A stretch of DNA of 64,000 bases from Cristatella mucedo (Eukaryota > Bryozoa > Phylactolaemata > Cristatellidae): NCBI GenBank assembly GCA_009760855.2, contig WPIO01000338.1, positions 16,533-80,532 of the forward strand, in the 5' to 3' direction. The stretch's first letter is position 1; the number at the start of each line of letters is the position of its first letter. Position numbers and translations under genes: made by a program. Of the stretch, positions 9,885 through 21,049 are shown piece after piece. The notes under the pieces are model-generated. The model was given only the letters and a program-made list of their open reading frames with translations. It did no database searches and had not been told where the DNA came from.

Positions 9885-11954
9885 TCAGAAGGACCCACTA
9901 AATGCTGTCCTAAATAGGTGTGTTTTTAGGTACCTTTTAAATGTGGTCAGGTTAGGGGATATTCTGACGCAGGTCGGGAGGGAGTTCCAGGCTTTGGGAG
10001 CATATGAACTAAATGCACGGTCTCCGAAGGATTTAAGGTTTGTATGAGGTATTTCTACACTGTTGGATTCCGAAAAGCTGGTGGTACGATGCTTGGCCTG
10101 ATGGGGTAGTATATCTGAAAGATAGGCTGGAGCCATAGAATGAAGGGACCTAAACGTGAGAGACAAAACCTTGAAGTCAATCCGTTGCTTGACTGGTAGC
10201 CAGTGCAGGTCGGCGAGAAGTGGAGTAATGTGGCAACTGCGACGCTCACGACAGACAAGACTAGCTGCAGAGTTTTGCACCAGCTGCAATCGCCTGATCT
10301 CACATGCTGGTAGGCCAGTAAGCAGTGAGTAGCTGAAGTCGTGACGGGATGTCACAAATGCATGCACCAACTTGGACGTGGTATCCTTATCTAAACAAGC
10401 CCGAATTTTAGCATTGTTATGAAGCTGAAAATAGGCAGATTTAAATGTGGAGCTGATATGGTCGTCTAACGAGAGGTCACTTTGGAACATGACTCCTAGA
10501 TTTTGAGCTGATTCGACAGGAGATAAGTTGGCAGAGCCAATTTTGAGAGTCTGCCTTTCCATTCTCTGAATCACACTGGGTCTGCCCATAACTAGTAAGT
10601 TAGTTGTATCATCGTTTAGTTTTAGAAAATTTGCTGCCATCCATGTGCGGATGTCATCAATGCATGCAGCTAGTGAGTTGAGAGAATTTGAGGTGCTCGA
10701 AGGCTGGGAGGGATCAAAGCAAAGGTACAACTGGGTGTCATCTGCATAGAAGAGATAGCCTAGATTGTGCTTGGCAATCACATCAGCAAGAGGCAGAGTA
10801 TAAACCGTGAAAAGAACCGGACCTAGCACTGAGCCCTGAGGTACTCCATATTTCAGAGGTACTTCACATGATCTTTGTCCATTCACGTCAATACTCTGGA
10901 GTCTCCCACTGAGATAGGACCTGAACCACTGCAGAGCAGTGCCAGTGATGCCCAGGCGAGATGAGAGGCGCTCGCGAAGAACTTTGGGATCGATAGTATC
11001 AAAAGCTGCCGAAAGATCAAGCAAAACAAGCAGAGACACTCTACCCATGTCTGCATTCCTAAGTAGGTCGTTGTATACCCGACGCAATGCTGACTCTGTG
11101 GAGTGATTAGCTCTAAAGCCAGACTGGAACTTACTAGCAAGGTGTGAGGTTTCGATATACGAGTTCAGCTGGTCCGCCACGACCCGTTCGAGTGTCTTTG
11201 ATAGGAATGGTAGAAGGGAAACTGGGCGGTAGTTGCTCAAGTTCTCTTGGTCAAGTGTAGTTTTCTTGAGAAGTGGCCTGACTACTGCTTTTTTGAAAGG
11301 TGCTCGGACATGACCTGAGGCTAATGACATATTCATGATGTTAGTTATGCATGGCAGCAGCAGATCAATGCAACGTAGGAGCAGGACAGTGGGAATAGGG
11401 TCCAGAGGACTTGTTGTCTTCTTTGATTGAGATACGAACTTTAGGACTAGATCACCAGTGACCTGCTTAAATGCAGACATTGAGGTGCAGCCAGGAACCG
11501 AGGAACAGCATTCTAGTGGGGAGGTTTTCATCGCAGGGATGGATTCCCTGATCTTGTCTATCTTCTGCACAAAGAATCGAGAGAAGCGATCGGCTAGATC
11601 ATCATTAGGATCATCAGGTAAGGAGCTAATCTGTGAACGGTTGAGGAGATGGTTTATTATCGACATCAGCATTTTTGGATTGTGCATCTGTGATTCAACA
11701 ATGTTTTGATAAAAACTAGACATGGCCTTTGCTATGATCGATTGGTACGACCTAAAGTAGTCTTCATATGCCATTCGATGGACAGTTAGTCCCGATCTTT
11801 TGTATGCTTTTTCAAGCTTACGTTTAGTAGACATGGCTAGTTTAATGTCTGCGGTAAACCATGGGCCGTCTGGGCGGGGGCGCACAGTGCGCTTTTTCAG
11901 AGGGGCAAACTCGTCTAGCGTGTCAGCTAGTGTCGTGTTGAAGCTATCTACCAA
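9885..11954 (-). CDS. LINE-A ORF2: reverse transcriptase and C-terminal domain (689 codons)
   Basis: This encodes the RT of a CR1/L2-group LINE, which copies element RNA at a nicked genomic site. Visible motifs, numbered from the Met at 11,954: NYRPVSLLP at 241-249, the palm motif A LLDLSAAFDTID at 311-322 with catalytic D313, [10 protein letters not shown] at 370-379, and the catalytic YADD at 403-406. A thumb/connection region follows, with the LHWLPVKQRIDFKVL and PKAWNSLPT words near the end. The same frame continues upstream into endonuclease after one TGA at 12,042-12,044, so the chosen Met is only the first after that stop and probably not the native start. The frame is otherwise open, which marks a young copy. 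A complete LINE of this type would also have a full endonuclease and usually an ORF1, both missing here. Confidence 0.93.
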   Translation of the reverse strand: MVDSFNTTLADTLDEFAPLKKRTVRPRPDGPWFTADIKLAMSTKRKLEKAYKRSGLTVHRMAYEDYFRSYQSIIAKAMSSFYQNIVESQMHNPKMLMSIINHLLNRSQISSLPDDPNDDLADRFSRFFVQKIDKIRESIPAMKTSPLECCSSVPGCTSMSAFKQVTGDLVLKFVSQSKKTTSPLDPIPTVLLLRCIDLLLPCITNIMNMSLASGHVRAPFKKAVVRPLLKKTTLDQENLSNYRPVSLLPFLSKTLERVVADQLNSYIETSHLASKFQSGFRANHSTESALRRVYNDLLRNADMGRVSLLVLLDLSAAFDTIDPKVLRERLSSRLGITGTALQWFRSYLSGRLQSIDVNGQRSCEVPLKYGVPQGSVLGPVLFTVYTLPLADVIAKHNLGYLFYADDTQLYLCFDPSQPSSTSNSLNSLAACIDDIRTWMAANFLKLNDDTTNLLVMGRPSVIQRMERQTLKIGSANLSPVESAQNLGVMFQSDLSLDDHISSTFKSAYFQLHNNAKIRACLDKDTTSKLVHAFVTSRHDFSYSLLTGLPACEIRRLQLVQNSAASLVCRERRSCHITPLLADLHWLPVKQRIDFKVLSLTFRSLHSMAPAYLSDILPHQAKHRTTSFSESNSVEIPHTNLKSFGDRAFSSYAPKAWNSLPTCVRISPNLTTFKRYLKTHLFRTAFSGSF

Positions 11955-12044
11955 TGATGACAGATCGGAGGGAGGATTGAGCAGCAGAGGTGAAGCCGAT
12001 ATTCTCGCACGGACAGCATCGATGTCAAGGGTCTTGAGGTTTCA

Positions 12045-12340
12045 CGATTCACAGGTTATTTTAGAGGAAGATGTGGGCAGACACTGTAGATTGAATGAGA
12101 TCTGTATGTGGTCAGATAAGCATGATTTGGTAATAATTGGTGATGACAAAGTGCAGTTATATGAGAAAATCTGGTCGAGTGTGTGACCCTTAATGTGGGC
12201 AGGGCCATGCACATGAGCCACAAGAGACAATGAGTCAGTCAATGCACGAAATTCGGTGCTGAAAGCGTCAGATAAGTTATCAAAGTGAACGTTGAAATCA
12301 CCCATTACAAGGAAGGATCGATTTCTTGCACACAGAATCG
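12045..12340 (-). pseudogene. LINE-A endonuclease, C-terminal part
   Basis: This is the C-terminal part of an exonuclease-endonuclease-phosphatase fold domain that nicks target DNA in non-LTR elements. Diagnostic words are VMGDFNVHFD (catalytic Asp and Asn), HTLDQIF and LSDHIQISF (the catalytic SDH motif). The N-terminal half is missing because of 5' truncation. It lies in the same frame as the RT ORF, separated by a single in-frame TGA at 12,042-12,044. It cannot be functional as it stands. Confidence 0.88.
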
Positions 12341-12519
12341 ATTTCTTGCACACACAAAAAAGCGTACGCATTCATTCGCAAAATGCTTGCCGAGATTTTG
12401 CTTGAACACGAAATGGAAACTCGAAGCTAAGGTTTCTAACCCCCCCCCCAAGTTCAGTGCTAAAAGGTTCGCAAGATACAATATCGGCGTCAAAGTCAAG
12501 CGTTTCTTTAAGACCTTGT

Positions 12520-12712
12520 GCAGGCTGCCACCAACCACATTTGCAAGCTGACCCTGGGCATGTCACCCCTAACTACGTTATTCATTAAGCATGATTTTAC
12601 GCACCATTCATTGCATTTCCCTCTGCAGCAAATGTAAAGCGCCTATAGAGAGATTGAGTTCTCTGATGGTGTTTTATCAAGTGCATTATTATTATTATTA
12701 TTATTATTACCG
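12520..12712 (+). mobile_element. LINE-A 3' end fragment
   Basis: This begins near the ggctgccaccaaccacattt word of the 3' UTR and runs through the hairpin (aaagcgccta...gatggtgtttt) to an (ATT)n tail at about 12,688-12,712. The distal hairpin arm is mutated and no longer pairs fully. About 12,366-12,519 on its left has a C9 run and nothing else recognised. Confidence 0.85.
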
Positions 12713-13310
12713 TTAGCCCTTCAATAGTTGCGTTAAAGGCACGTCGTTTGTGAAGTTCAAAGGTCTGACGCTCGCGATACCCCGAAGATAATGACGCAGT
12801 GCTCGATATTCTGCTTTCTGTGGGAGCAACAAAATCCTACTAGAAAACGTACAAATACTAGCATGTATTTTACTGCTGATGCGACATGTTACTGCCACCC
12901 GACTTATAGACACATCTCCGACAGAGCAACTGCGATCAGACTATTTTCAAGCACCCGTTGAAATGGCGTACTGTCGATGGCTGCAGAGAGGATATACGTT
13001 AATAATTTACTGGAAAATGAGATCCAGTTTAATTTATAAGAGCACTTCATGCAAGCGCACAGCCGGCGTTGCTGGAGACGTCGCTGACGACACAAACTGG
13101 TTTTCATGGGCAGCAGCCCACACTTTGTACTCCCCTCCGACTGAGATCCTAAGGCAAAGCCATATCCGAGCTGCTGTTATTTGCTCACAAAGATGCTGCA
13201 GCAACAGCCGGGATGCAGCAGTAGCTGACGCTGAGCAGCTCGAGCGAGCATTTGTGCGTCTGCAGCGTGCGTACTGTCCGAGTAAGAGCGCCGCCGAGCG
13301 GACGTCGGTG
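12713..13310. other. Unassigned sequence between LINE-A and CR-A copy 2
   Basis: I find no homology to other parts of the window and no convincing coding frame; the overlapping open frames on both strands are short. Composition becomes GC-rich toward 13,200 (gctgctg-rich). It may be part of the CR-A element not represented in the other copies. Confidence 0.4.
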
Positions 13311-14424
13311 GTGAGGGGGCTAGTCGGCCTTCGATGTCACTGTCGGCTGGCGTCGAAAGTCCGTCAGTAGGCGGGCGCGAGCACAAAATCACCAGCCGCC
13401 CACGCGTTCGTGGCGCGCGAATCCGACGCCGCAAACACGCCCAAGCAATCGAGCCCCGGTGTCTCGATGGTTTGGTGTATGTACCATTAAGCCAACCGCA
13501 ACCGCAGCCGCAGCCGACAGTTACTGAGAGCTGCTCCGGCGACGTTTCCACGAAGTTTCCTGATATTCCGCACGAGAACGCTCTTGAAATGGACTGTTGA
13601 GTTTTGCTCGTTCGCCAGTCCGCTCAGCCACGCTGCGATACATGCCTTCGCCAGGCGCAACGGCAAATACGACACTCACGTGACAAATGCATATTACAAC
13701 AGGGAACCGTTTGGAGAGTTTGCTTCAACCAGTTTAGTGCCATTCGGCAATTGCCGCGTTCTCGGTGAAGCGAATCAATGAGCCTCGCGAGGTCACCGCC
13801 CCAAGCTCGCAGCGATTCACAGCGGAGCTGAATAGTGTTACTGCACGGAGCTCAGAGTTTGCGTATTGAGCGGCGATTCCACGCAATTTCACCATGTACC
13901 ACATGCGAGTTCCCGGCGAACGGACAGCAAAAGTACTTTGCACCCCAGAGCGAGCGGGTGCATTCAAATCGATTGGGAGTCACCCGTGTGGCGTAAATTA
14001 GCAGGATTCTTTTTCGCGATCGCGACGCACGCGAAACGCTGAGAAATTCTGTGGGGACGCTCTGCGTCATGGCGCTGTACAGCCCGTAATAACGAGCGTA
14101 GCATCACCCAGCTGTTGAATAGTGGGTTTGTAATAGGTCGCAATGGTTGTCCGAGCATCGCGGTTTATTGTGGCACTCGCATTACAAACGCCGCCGAAGA
14201 ACGGTAGTGGTGGCGGCGGCGAGATTCCGACGATTCGGCTGATGAGTCGTCAAAATTGCCGCAGGAAGTGCTCCAATCATAGGCCGCCGCCGCCGCACTC
14301 CAATAGTCTACGTCGTCAGCAGGAGGACCTAATGGCAGTGGAAAGACTTATATCGCTACAGTAGACGTTGAGGTTGGACAGGAGATAAGGAAATAACAAA
14401 AGCGGCAGGCCTAGAAGGCCTAGA

Positions 14425-14715
14425 AGAGCGGTAATGTACTCTATCTACTTTCCTGCTACCGACTGCGGCTCATTTTTTCGAGCAGTCCTGAGCTGCTACT
14501 TTCGTGCTACTCATTATCTCAACTGTTCTCCAAACTCCGCTATGCTGCTCCCTTTCTCTCTGTTGCTTGAGGTGAAGTCTTTTGGCTACTGAATGCGTAC
14601 CGAAAGCCGCTTAGACTGGGTGCGCTATACATAAATCTTTTGCGAAATAATCACGCCGTCTTTGAGGCTTTGTGAAGTTACAGATGGATAGACATTACAT
14701 TACGTTGCGTTATTC
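14425..14715 (+). mobile_element. LINE-B 3' end fragment in CR-A copy 2
   Basis: Plus-strand words such as tctactttcctgctaccgac, gctactttcgtgctactcat and cgtaccgaaagccgctta match the LINE-B C-terminal coding and 3' end. The terminal attacattacg region runs straight into block D. Its coding frame is broken. Confidence 0.65.
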
Positions 14716-15300
14716 GCACCAACATCGAGCAGCGCCCTGCCGACACCTGCGGCGTAACGCACATGTCGACACTCCCGCGAACAGTGTGGCAAGATATGAC
14801 ATTTAAGAGACCCTCGACAGCGCCTGGCACTTGGACGCAGTAACAGCCTCGTGACTTCACGGTTTACGCGTCGTCGCTTAGCGGGCGCCAGTGTGCGCCG
14901 CCCAGTGCTCGCTCAACAGTCGTCCTACGACTGGACGACCTCTTCGGACAGGAGGCTAATTTGTCGGGCCAATTTGTCGGGCTCGAGCAGACGGACTCCA
15001 CGGTGCGCTGGTAGCCGAGTCAGCCGTCGGCGCTTTCTCGCGGAGGGTGGACGCGAGCGACATCGCCCGCGGTTAGCTCGCGTGCTAGCGATGAGATAGA
15101 GCGCCCCGCCCCCGGCCTGCAGACCGTCAGAATCTCTGGCGGCTGGGCTGCCGAGCAGGGGCAGTACCATCATTTAAATAAAACCACAGCTGAGCAATTG
15201 AACTAGAGAAGCAGAGGTAAAGCCTTGGGATGTATATTTCAGACCGACGGCGTGACAGAAAGATCGTCGTTACGCCCACGCTCGGCGGCTACCGCAGAGT

Positions 15301-15496
15301 CCATAAACGACGTCACGCACCTATGGGGGGGAGGGGGTTCAGACTTCTGGGACATTATATTTGAAGACTTATAGAAACTTAGCTTTGTGACTTTATATTT
15401 GAAGGGGGGTCTGACTTTTTGTGATGACTTGTGACGAGGGGGAGGGAGGGGGTGAAAAATCGGCCAAAATCGCGTGACGTCGTTTATGGACGGCCT
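15301..15496. mobile_element. MITE with TIRs, 6-bp target-site duplication and an empty sister site
   Basis: This is a non-autonomous DNA transposon of about 196 bp. The left end CCATAAACGACGTCACGC (15,301-15,318) is the reverse complement of GCGTGACGTCGTTTATGG (15,472-15,489); the right end carries seven more bases that the left lacks. CAGAGT flanks it at 15,295-15,300 and 15,497-15,502. The sister CR-A copy has a single CAGAGT at 46,212-46,217 and no insert. The interior is rich in G runs and has no coding capacity. The superfamily was not assigned. Confidence 0.92.
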
Positions 15497-15939
15497 CAGA
15501 GTGGATAATGTACTGGCGTTTGCAGGAAACGACGCTTGGGACTGACACGCCGCGCACCACAATCCTAGCCTTCCCTCGGACTGCCCTCCTGCGCTCTTGC
15601 GTCGCCACCGCGGCAACCGGCCACTCGCTCGTGACGTGCCGCTGTTTACGCAGGTTTGTTTTCGCAGGTGACCGCCGCACTGCCGCTCTGCAGCGGTCGC
15701 AGCCGCCACTACACACGACTTGGACGAGACGTGCGCGTCTGTAGATTCCGGGCAAACTGCTCCCACCCTGCTGCTGCTGCTGAGCGCAGCGTCCGCCTCT
15801 GAAGGAGGCTGCAGCTGTTAATATTGATGAGACGTTCGCTTAGCACTCTGCCGACGTCTGACGCGGCAGCCTCTCTTATCGAGAGGCAGCAGAGCGGCAA
15901 TAGAACTCAAGCTCATTCTGTGCTGAAATTGTGCACGTT

Positions 15940-16735
<796 letters not shown>

Positions 16736-16920
16736 TTGAAATGAGCGAGCGCACAAGCGTCCAAAAGCAAGTAAGCAGGACAGAAGTCTGAAGTCAGAAG
16801 TCCGTCCGAACGTCCGTCAGAACGTCTGAAGTCAGCAGGACAGAATCCGTAACGCCCACGAGTCAACCGTAGCAGCATGAATGCGACGCGAAAAGTATCG
16901 TGCGCTGGTTCGGCTCGGCA
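16736..16920. repeat. Small internal repeats beside the CE-1 tail
   Basis: Related words recur within about 80 bp: gtctgaagtcag at 16,787 and 16,826, gtccgtccgaacgtccgtc, and caggacagaa twice. It looks like a short degenerate tandem array of about 40 bp period. Function unknown. Confidence 0.45.
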
Positions 16921-19680
16921 GTCGCGACGAAGGCCTCAGATTAGACTACGGTCTTCGCGCGCGAGTGAAGGGTGCCAGACTCCAGATAAGAGGCATGCCG
17001 TCAGACCTCGGTGAGCTACGTATGCCGCTCAAGGGAAGACGCCCGAGCAGCGAGACCTCTCTTTGCACAGTGGCCTCCGGCCCCTCATGCAAATCAGCCT
17101 TCCGTCCGAAGAGATCGTGGAGACTTAAGACGATTGTTGAGCAAGCGTTCGGCGGCGCACGCTGGTGGCCGCCAAGCGACGACTTCTAAATCTCGAAGTC
17201 GTGTGGCCGCTACTGCGTCCAAGTTCCAGGCGCTCATCTAGGGTCTTTTAAATGTCACGCCGTGCCATCCCCGCGGCCTTAAGTATATTAATTGCTCGCG
17301 GGAGTACCGACTTTGGAGGGTTCCTCAGGAGGCGTTGGCCGGTCGCTGTTTGAGGTAAGAGCTAATAACGTAACGTAACGTTATACATCTCCGTCTGTGA
17401 CTCCACAAAGCCCCAAAGACGATGTGATCGTTATGCAAAAGAGTTTTGGACAGCTCACTCCCAGCCTATGCGGCTTTCGGTACGCATTCGGTAGCCAACA
17501 GACTTCACCTCGAGCAACAGAGAGAAAGTGAGCAGTATTGCTGAGTTGGGATACCAGTTGAGATCATAAATAGCATGAAAGTAGCAGCTCAGGACTGCTG
17601 CAAAGGATGTGCAGCAGTCGGTAGAAGGAGAGTAGATGTAGTACATTGCCACTCTTATTCTTGTAAGCCGGCCGTCTTTTTTATTTCCTGTCCGATCTCA
17701 ATGTCTACTAAACTACTATAGCGCTATAAGACTTTCCACCGCCATCAGGTCCTCCTGCTGACGACGTAAACTGTTATAGTGCGACGGCGGCGGCGGCCTA
17801 GGATTAGAGCACTACCTGCGACTATTTTGCGACGCCACCGCCATCAGCTGTGCACTCCCATTCTTCGGCGGTGCTTGTTATGCGAGTGTCGCGAAAAACC
17901 GCGATCCGTGGACAACCGTTACAAATCGACCTATTACAAAAAAATCCGCTACAAAGCAGCTGGGTGACGCTGCCCTAATTATTACAGGCTATGCAGCCCC
18001 CTCCTGCAGAGCGTGTGCTCAGAATTTCTCAGCGTTTTGCGTGCGTCGTGCTCCCGAAAAATAATACTGCAATTTACGCCTCGCAGTTTCCTTTCGAACG
18101 ATTGTAAAGCCACCCGCTCGCTGAGCGCCCTAAAGTACTTTTGCTGTCTGTTTGTTTGGAACTCGCATGCAGTACGCGGTGAAATTGAGTCGATTCGCCG
18201 AGCGATACACGAACTCTATTTGAGCTTCACGCTGTCGCAATATTCAGCTCCTCTAGCAAATCGCTATGAGCTTAGCGAGGCGCCTGAGCTAGGCACATTG
18301 ATTCGTTCCACCAAGAATGCTGCAGTAGCCTTATGTTGCAAGATTGGCCCGAAGAAAACTCTCAACGTGGTCCCCAGTAATATGCTTTTGCAACGTGGGC
18401 GTTGCATTAACCGTTGCGCCTAAAAAATTGATGGATCGCAGCGTGGCTGAGCGGACCGGCGAACGAGCAAAACTCAATAGCTCATTTCAAGAGCGTTCGC
18501 GCGCGGGAATGCCACGAAATTTCCCAGATGAGCCGTAAACGCGTATCGCTCTGTGCATATTCGCGCCCCGGGCCTAAGTGCCTATCAAACGGGGACGAAC
18601 CACAAATCCTTTGGAGACCGTACCTTTAGTTGCGGGACTTTTTTGCGGAATGCCGAAAGATTTCGCCGATAAGCCGTAAACGCGTAACTCTCAGAGAAGC
18701 CGCAATTTGCGCCCCGGCTCACAATTCCCTACGGAACGAGGACGCGGTAATTAGAGAGGGACCGCCCACTTCCTCCGCCGCCCGCTCTCGGTAGTACTCC
18801 TCTACAAAATTACAATAAAAGGTCGCTGTTTGGTCGCGCGCGACGTAAACCGCGGCGCCATCCGTTACCAACAAGCCGCCGCATCGACACAGCGCGGGCA
18901 GTCCGAGTTGGAGGGGCCGCTGAGCTGACGTCTGCCCAGGGGGCTAGTCGGCCTTTGTTGTCGCCGTCGGCGGGCGTCCAAGGCCCACCGCTAGGCGGGC
19001 GCAAAATCGCATTCCGCCCGCGCGTTCGCGGCGCTGGTATCCGACGCCGCGAACGCGCTCGCGCAGCGAGCGCCGAAGAGCAGGCTGGCTCGATGGTTTG
19101 TTGTAAGTACCATTAAGCCTACCGCAGCCGACGATTACCGTGAGACCCTCAAGTGACGGATATGAATTTCTTGGGAGCGCGGTCGTCTGCACTATGCCAC
19201 CGAGACGGAGCGGTGTGAGACGACGACTTCTTTAAGAGGTAATAACAATAATAGGAATAATACTAATGCACCTAATAAAGCGCCCTCAGGGAACTCAATC
19301 TCTTCCTAGGCGCTTTACATTGGCTGCAAAGGGAAACGCGATTGAATCGTGAGTAATAGCATGCTTGATTAACAAAGAGGTGAGAGGGTCACCAGAGTAG
19401 GTAGTCGAAATATGGGGCCACTGTGATCAGGTTGGGTTATAGGAAAGAGTGCCACCCTGAAGATTTACCAACCGGAGCGACTCTTCGGACATCCATTGCG
19501 TCGTTAATATATTGACAATTCCAATTCCAGTTCCATTGTGGCGTGAATGCACTTTCGGGCTTCCGTTTCTTGTTATTATATGCTGAGAAGAAGCTGCAAA
19601 AGTAAATCTAACCGCCTTCACTGAAAACTGGAAGGTAGCTCAACTCACGCCCCAATCACGTGATCGGGACTGAAATTCGG
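16920..19680 (-). repeat. CR-A composite repeat, copy 3 (minus sense, internal inversion)
   Basis: Left to right on the plus strand: D reversed (about 16,930-17,340), LINE-B 3' end (about 17,361-17,655, minus), M0 (about 17,770-18,425), M1 (about 18,430-18,760), M2 in inverted orientation (about 18,880-19,200), a LINE-A insert (19,241-19,374) and M3 (about 19,382-19,670). In the copies at 21-23.8 and 36.3-38.7 kb M2 lies the other way relative to M1 and M3. A 40-bp LINE-A-like piece lies at about 18,595-18,640. Open frames are not conserved among copies. Confidence 0.62.
19241..19374 (-). mobile_element. LINE-A 3' end, 134 bp, with AAGAGGT target-site duplication
   Basis: AAGAGGT occurs at 19,234-19,240 and 19,375-19,381. 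Sister CR-A copies read uninterrupted here (ttaagaggtgagagggtcac near 42,396). The insert contains only part of the 3' UTR, the hairpin (aaagcgcctagg...gagggcgcttta on the minus strand) and an ATT-rich tail. It is a severely 5'-truncated insertion that postdates CR-A copy 3. Confidence 0.93.
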
Positions 19681-19929
19681 GAGTTGCAGGCAAGTGAACG
19701 CGCAACAGGGACTCGCACATTACGTCATGCAGCGAGGAGCTGATATTTATCGTTCAGGGACAAAAGGACAAAATGGGAGCTCGGACATCCAGCCAGGCAA
19801 GTAGCAGGTGTTCATCCTCGGCTAGAAGCGGTGTCCACGAACACTTGGACTAGATCCTTCGAAACGGGACGGGTGATGAGCCGCACGTACCACTCTGTAC
19901 CGAAGTCCAAGCTCGAGCCGCCTGTGCGA

Positions 19930-20436
19930 GTATTCCCAGCTTCATGACATTGCTAAAATTCGGGCTTGATTAGATAAAGATACCACGTCCAAGTAGGTCC
20001 ATGCATTCGTGACATCCCGTCTCGGCATGTGCAAATCACTGCATACTGGCCTACCAGCATTTGCGATCAGGCGATTGCAGCTGGTGCAAAACTCTGCAGC
20101 TATGCTTGTCTGTCGTGAGCGTCGCAGTTGCCACATTACACCACTTCTCGCCGACCTGCACTGACTACCAGTCCAGCAACGGATTGACTTCAAGGTTTTA
20201 TCGCTCAATTTTAGGTCACTTAATTTTTTGGCTCTCACCTATCTCTTAGATATACTCCCCCGTCAGGCCAAGCATCGTACCACCCGCTTTTCGGAATCGA
20301 ATAGTCTAAAAATACCTCGTAAAAACTAACCTCAAATCCGTTGGAGACCGTGCATTTAGTTCGTATGCACCCAAAGCACGGAACTCCCTCCCGACATGCG
20401 TCAGAACATCCCCTGACCTGACCACATTATTATTAT
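19930..20436 (+). pseudogene. LINE-A ORF2 C-terminal fragment with ATT tail but no 3' UTR
   Basis: This covers the ACLDKDT region, the LQLVQNSAA and HITPLLADLH words and the PKAWNSLPT region, with stops. It ends at gacctgaccacatt, still inside the coding region, and passes directly into attattattatt at 20,425-20,436. The usual 3' UTR and hairpin are missing. Either a deletion joined them or reverse transcription began internally through ATT microhomology. Confidence 0.85.
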
Positions 20437-21030
20437 TATTGACGGGCTGCTAAAGAGTCACCTCGTCATCTTCCAACAAGCACAAAGTCATGGGCAGGCT
20501 TTGTCAGCGGGCGTTCTTCAACTGGGCGTGTCAGATATCAGTGGCCAGATATAACGAACCTCAATAAGGAACATGTCTTTGCTAGTTCAGCTGGATCTCT
20601 TAGCGGCTTTTTATACAAATGCTCACCTAGTCTTTCACGAAGGTCCATCATTTCAGCTCAGAATAATGTGTTTCACACTGGGTAATGGTTTTGTTACTGT
20701 CTTACGGGAGATTTCAGAGGGTTGGTGTCAACCGAGAGCAGTAATCCAAAATGCCTTTAAAGTCGCCGTAGATTCCGCTGATTTTCCATGCGTATACTTG
20801 GCCTCTAGTGCATATAATTGGCATGCACAGTCTAGCATCATTTTTAAAGTAAATGATCCATAGCTCCATCAGTGATTTGAACTCACCCTGTTTTCCTGAA
20901 CATATGCCATTCACAAGTTCTATGCAGCATGTTTTACAAACGTTCTCAACTCTATAGCAGCAACATCTCCAAGCAACTTACTTTTTATAGATACTATAGA
21001 TTTTTATATTTGAGCTATATACTATAGATT
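20437..21030. other. Unassigned, with a short LINE-A scrap and a 26-bp tandem duplication
   Basis: At about 20,572-20,612 the plus strand reads SLLVQLDLLAAF, matching LINE-A motif A (SLLVLLDLSAAFD). The rest has no recognised homology. At 20,994-21,043 the unit ctatagatttttatatttgagct is present twice with a period of about 26 bp. No gene is evident. Confidence 0.45.
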
Positions 21031-21049
21031 TTTATATTTGAGCTCCGTG

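Larger units (their letters stand above)
9648..12357 (-). mobile_element. LINE-A, longest copy, CR1/L2-type non-LTR retrotransposon, 8-bp TSD
   Basis: This is a 2.7-kb insertion on the minus strand flanked by AAAAGCGT at 9,640-9,647 and 12,358-12,365. It holds the C-terminal part of an apurinic-type endonuclease, RT and a C-terminal domain in one frame broken by a single TGA. A 3' UTR, hairpin (9,678-9,717) and ATT-rich tail follow. The 5' end is truncated inside the endonuclease. At the 5' junction an 18-bp word (12,317-12,334) is repeated at 12,337-12,354, suggesting slippage or filler synthesis at the end of integration. Confidence 0.93.

Noticed and set aside
14220-14265. ctgatgag word in a GC-rich setting, possible hammerhead ribozyme
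   Set aside because: There is no following GAAA core element and no three-stem fold; only a short gacga/tcgtc pairing can be drawn.
16740-16860. Short regularly spaced repeats, possible CRISPR-like array
   Set aside because: Repeats are imperfect, of unequal spacing and have no unique spacers of constant length. The genome is eukaryotic.
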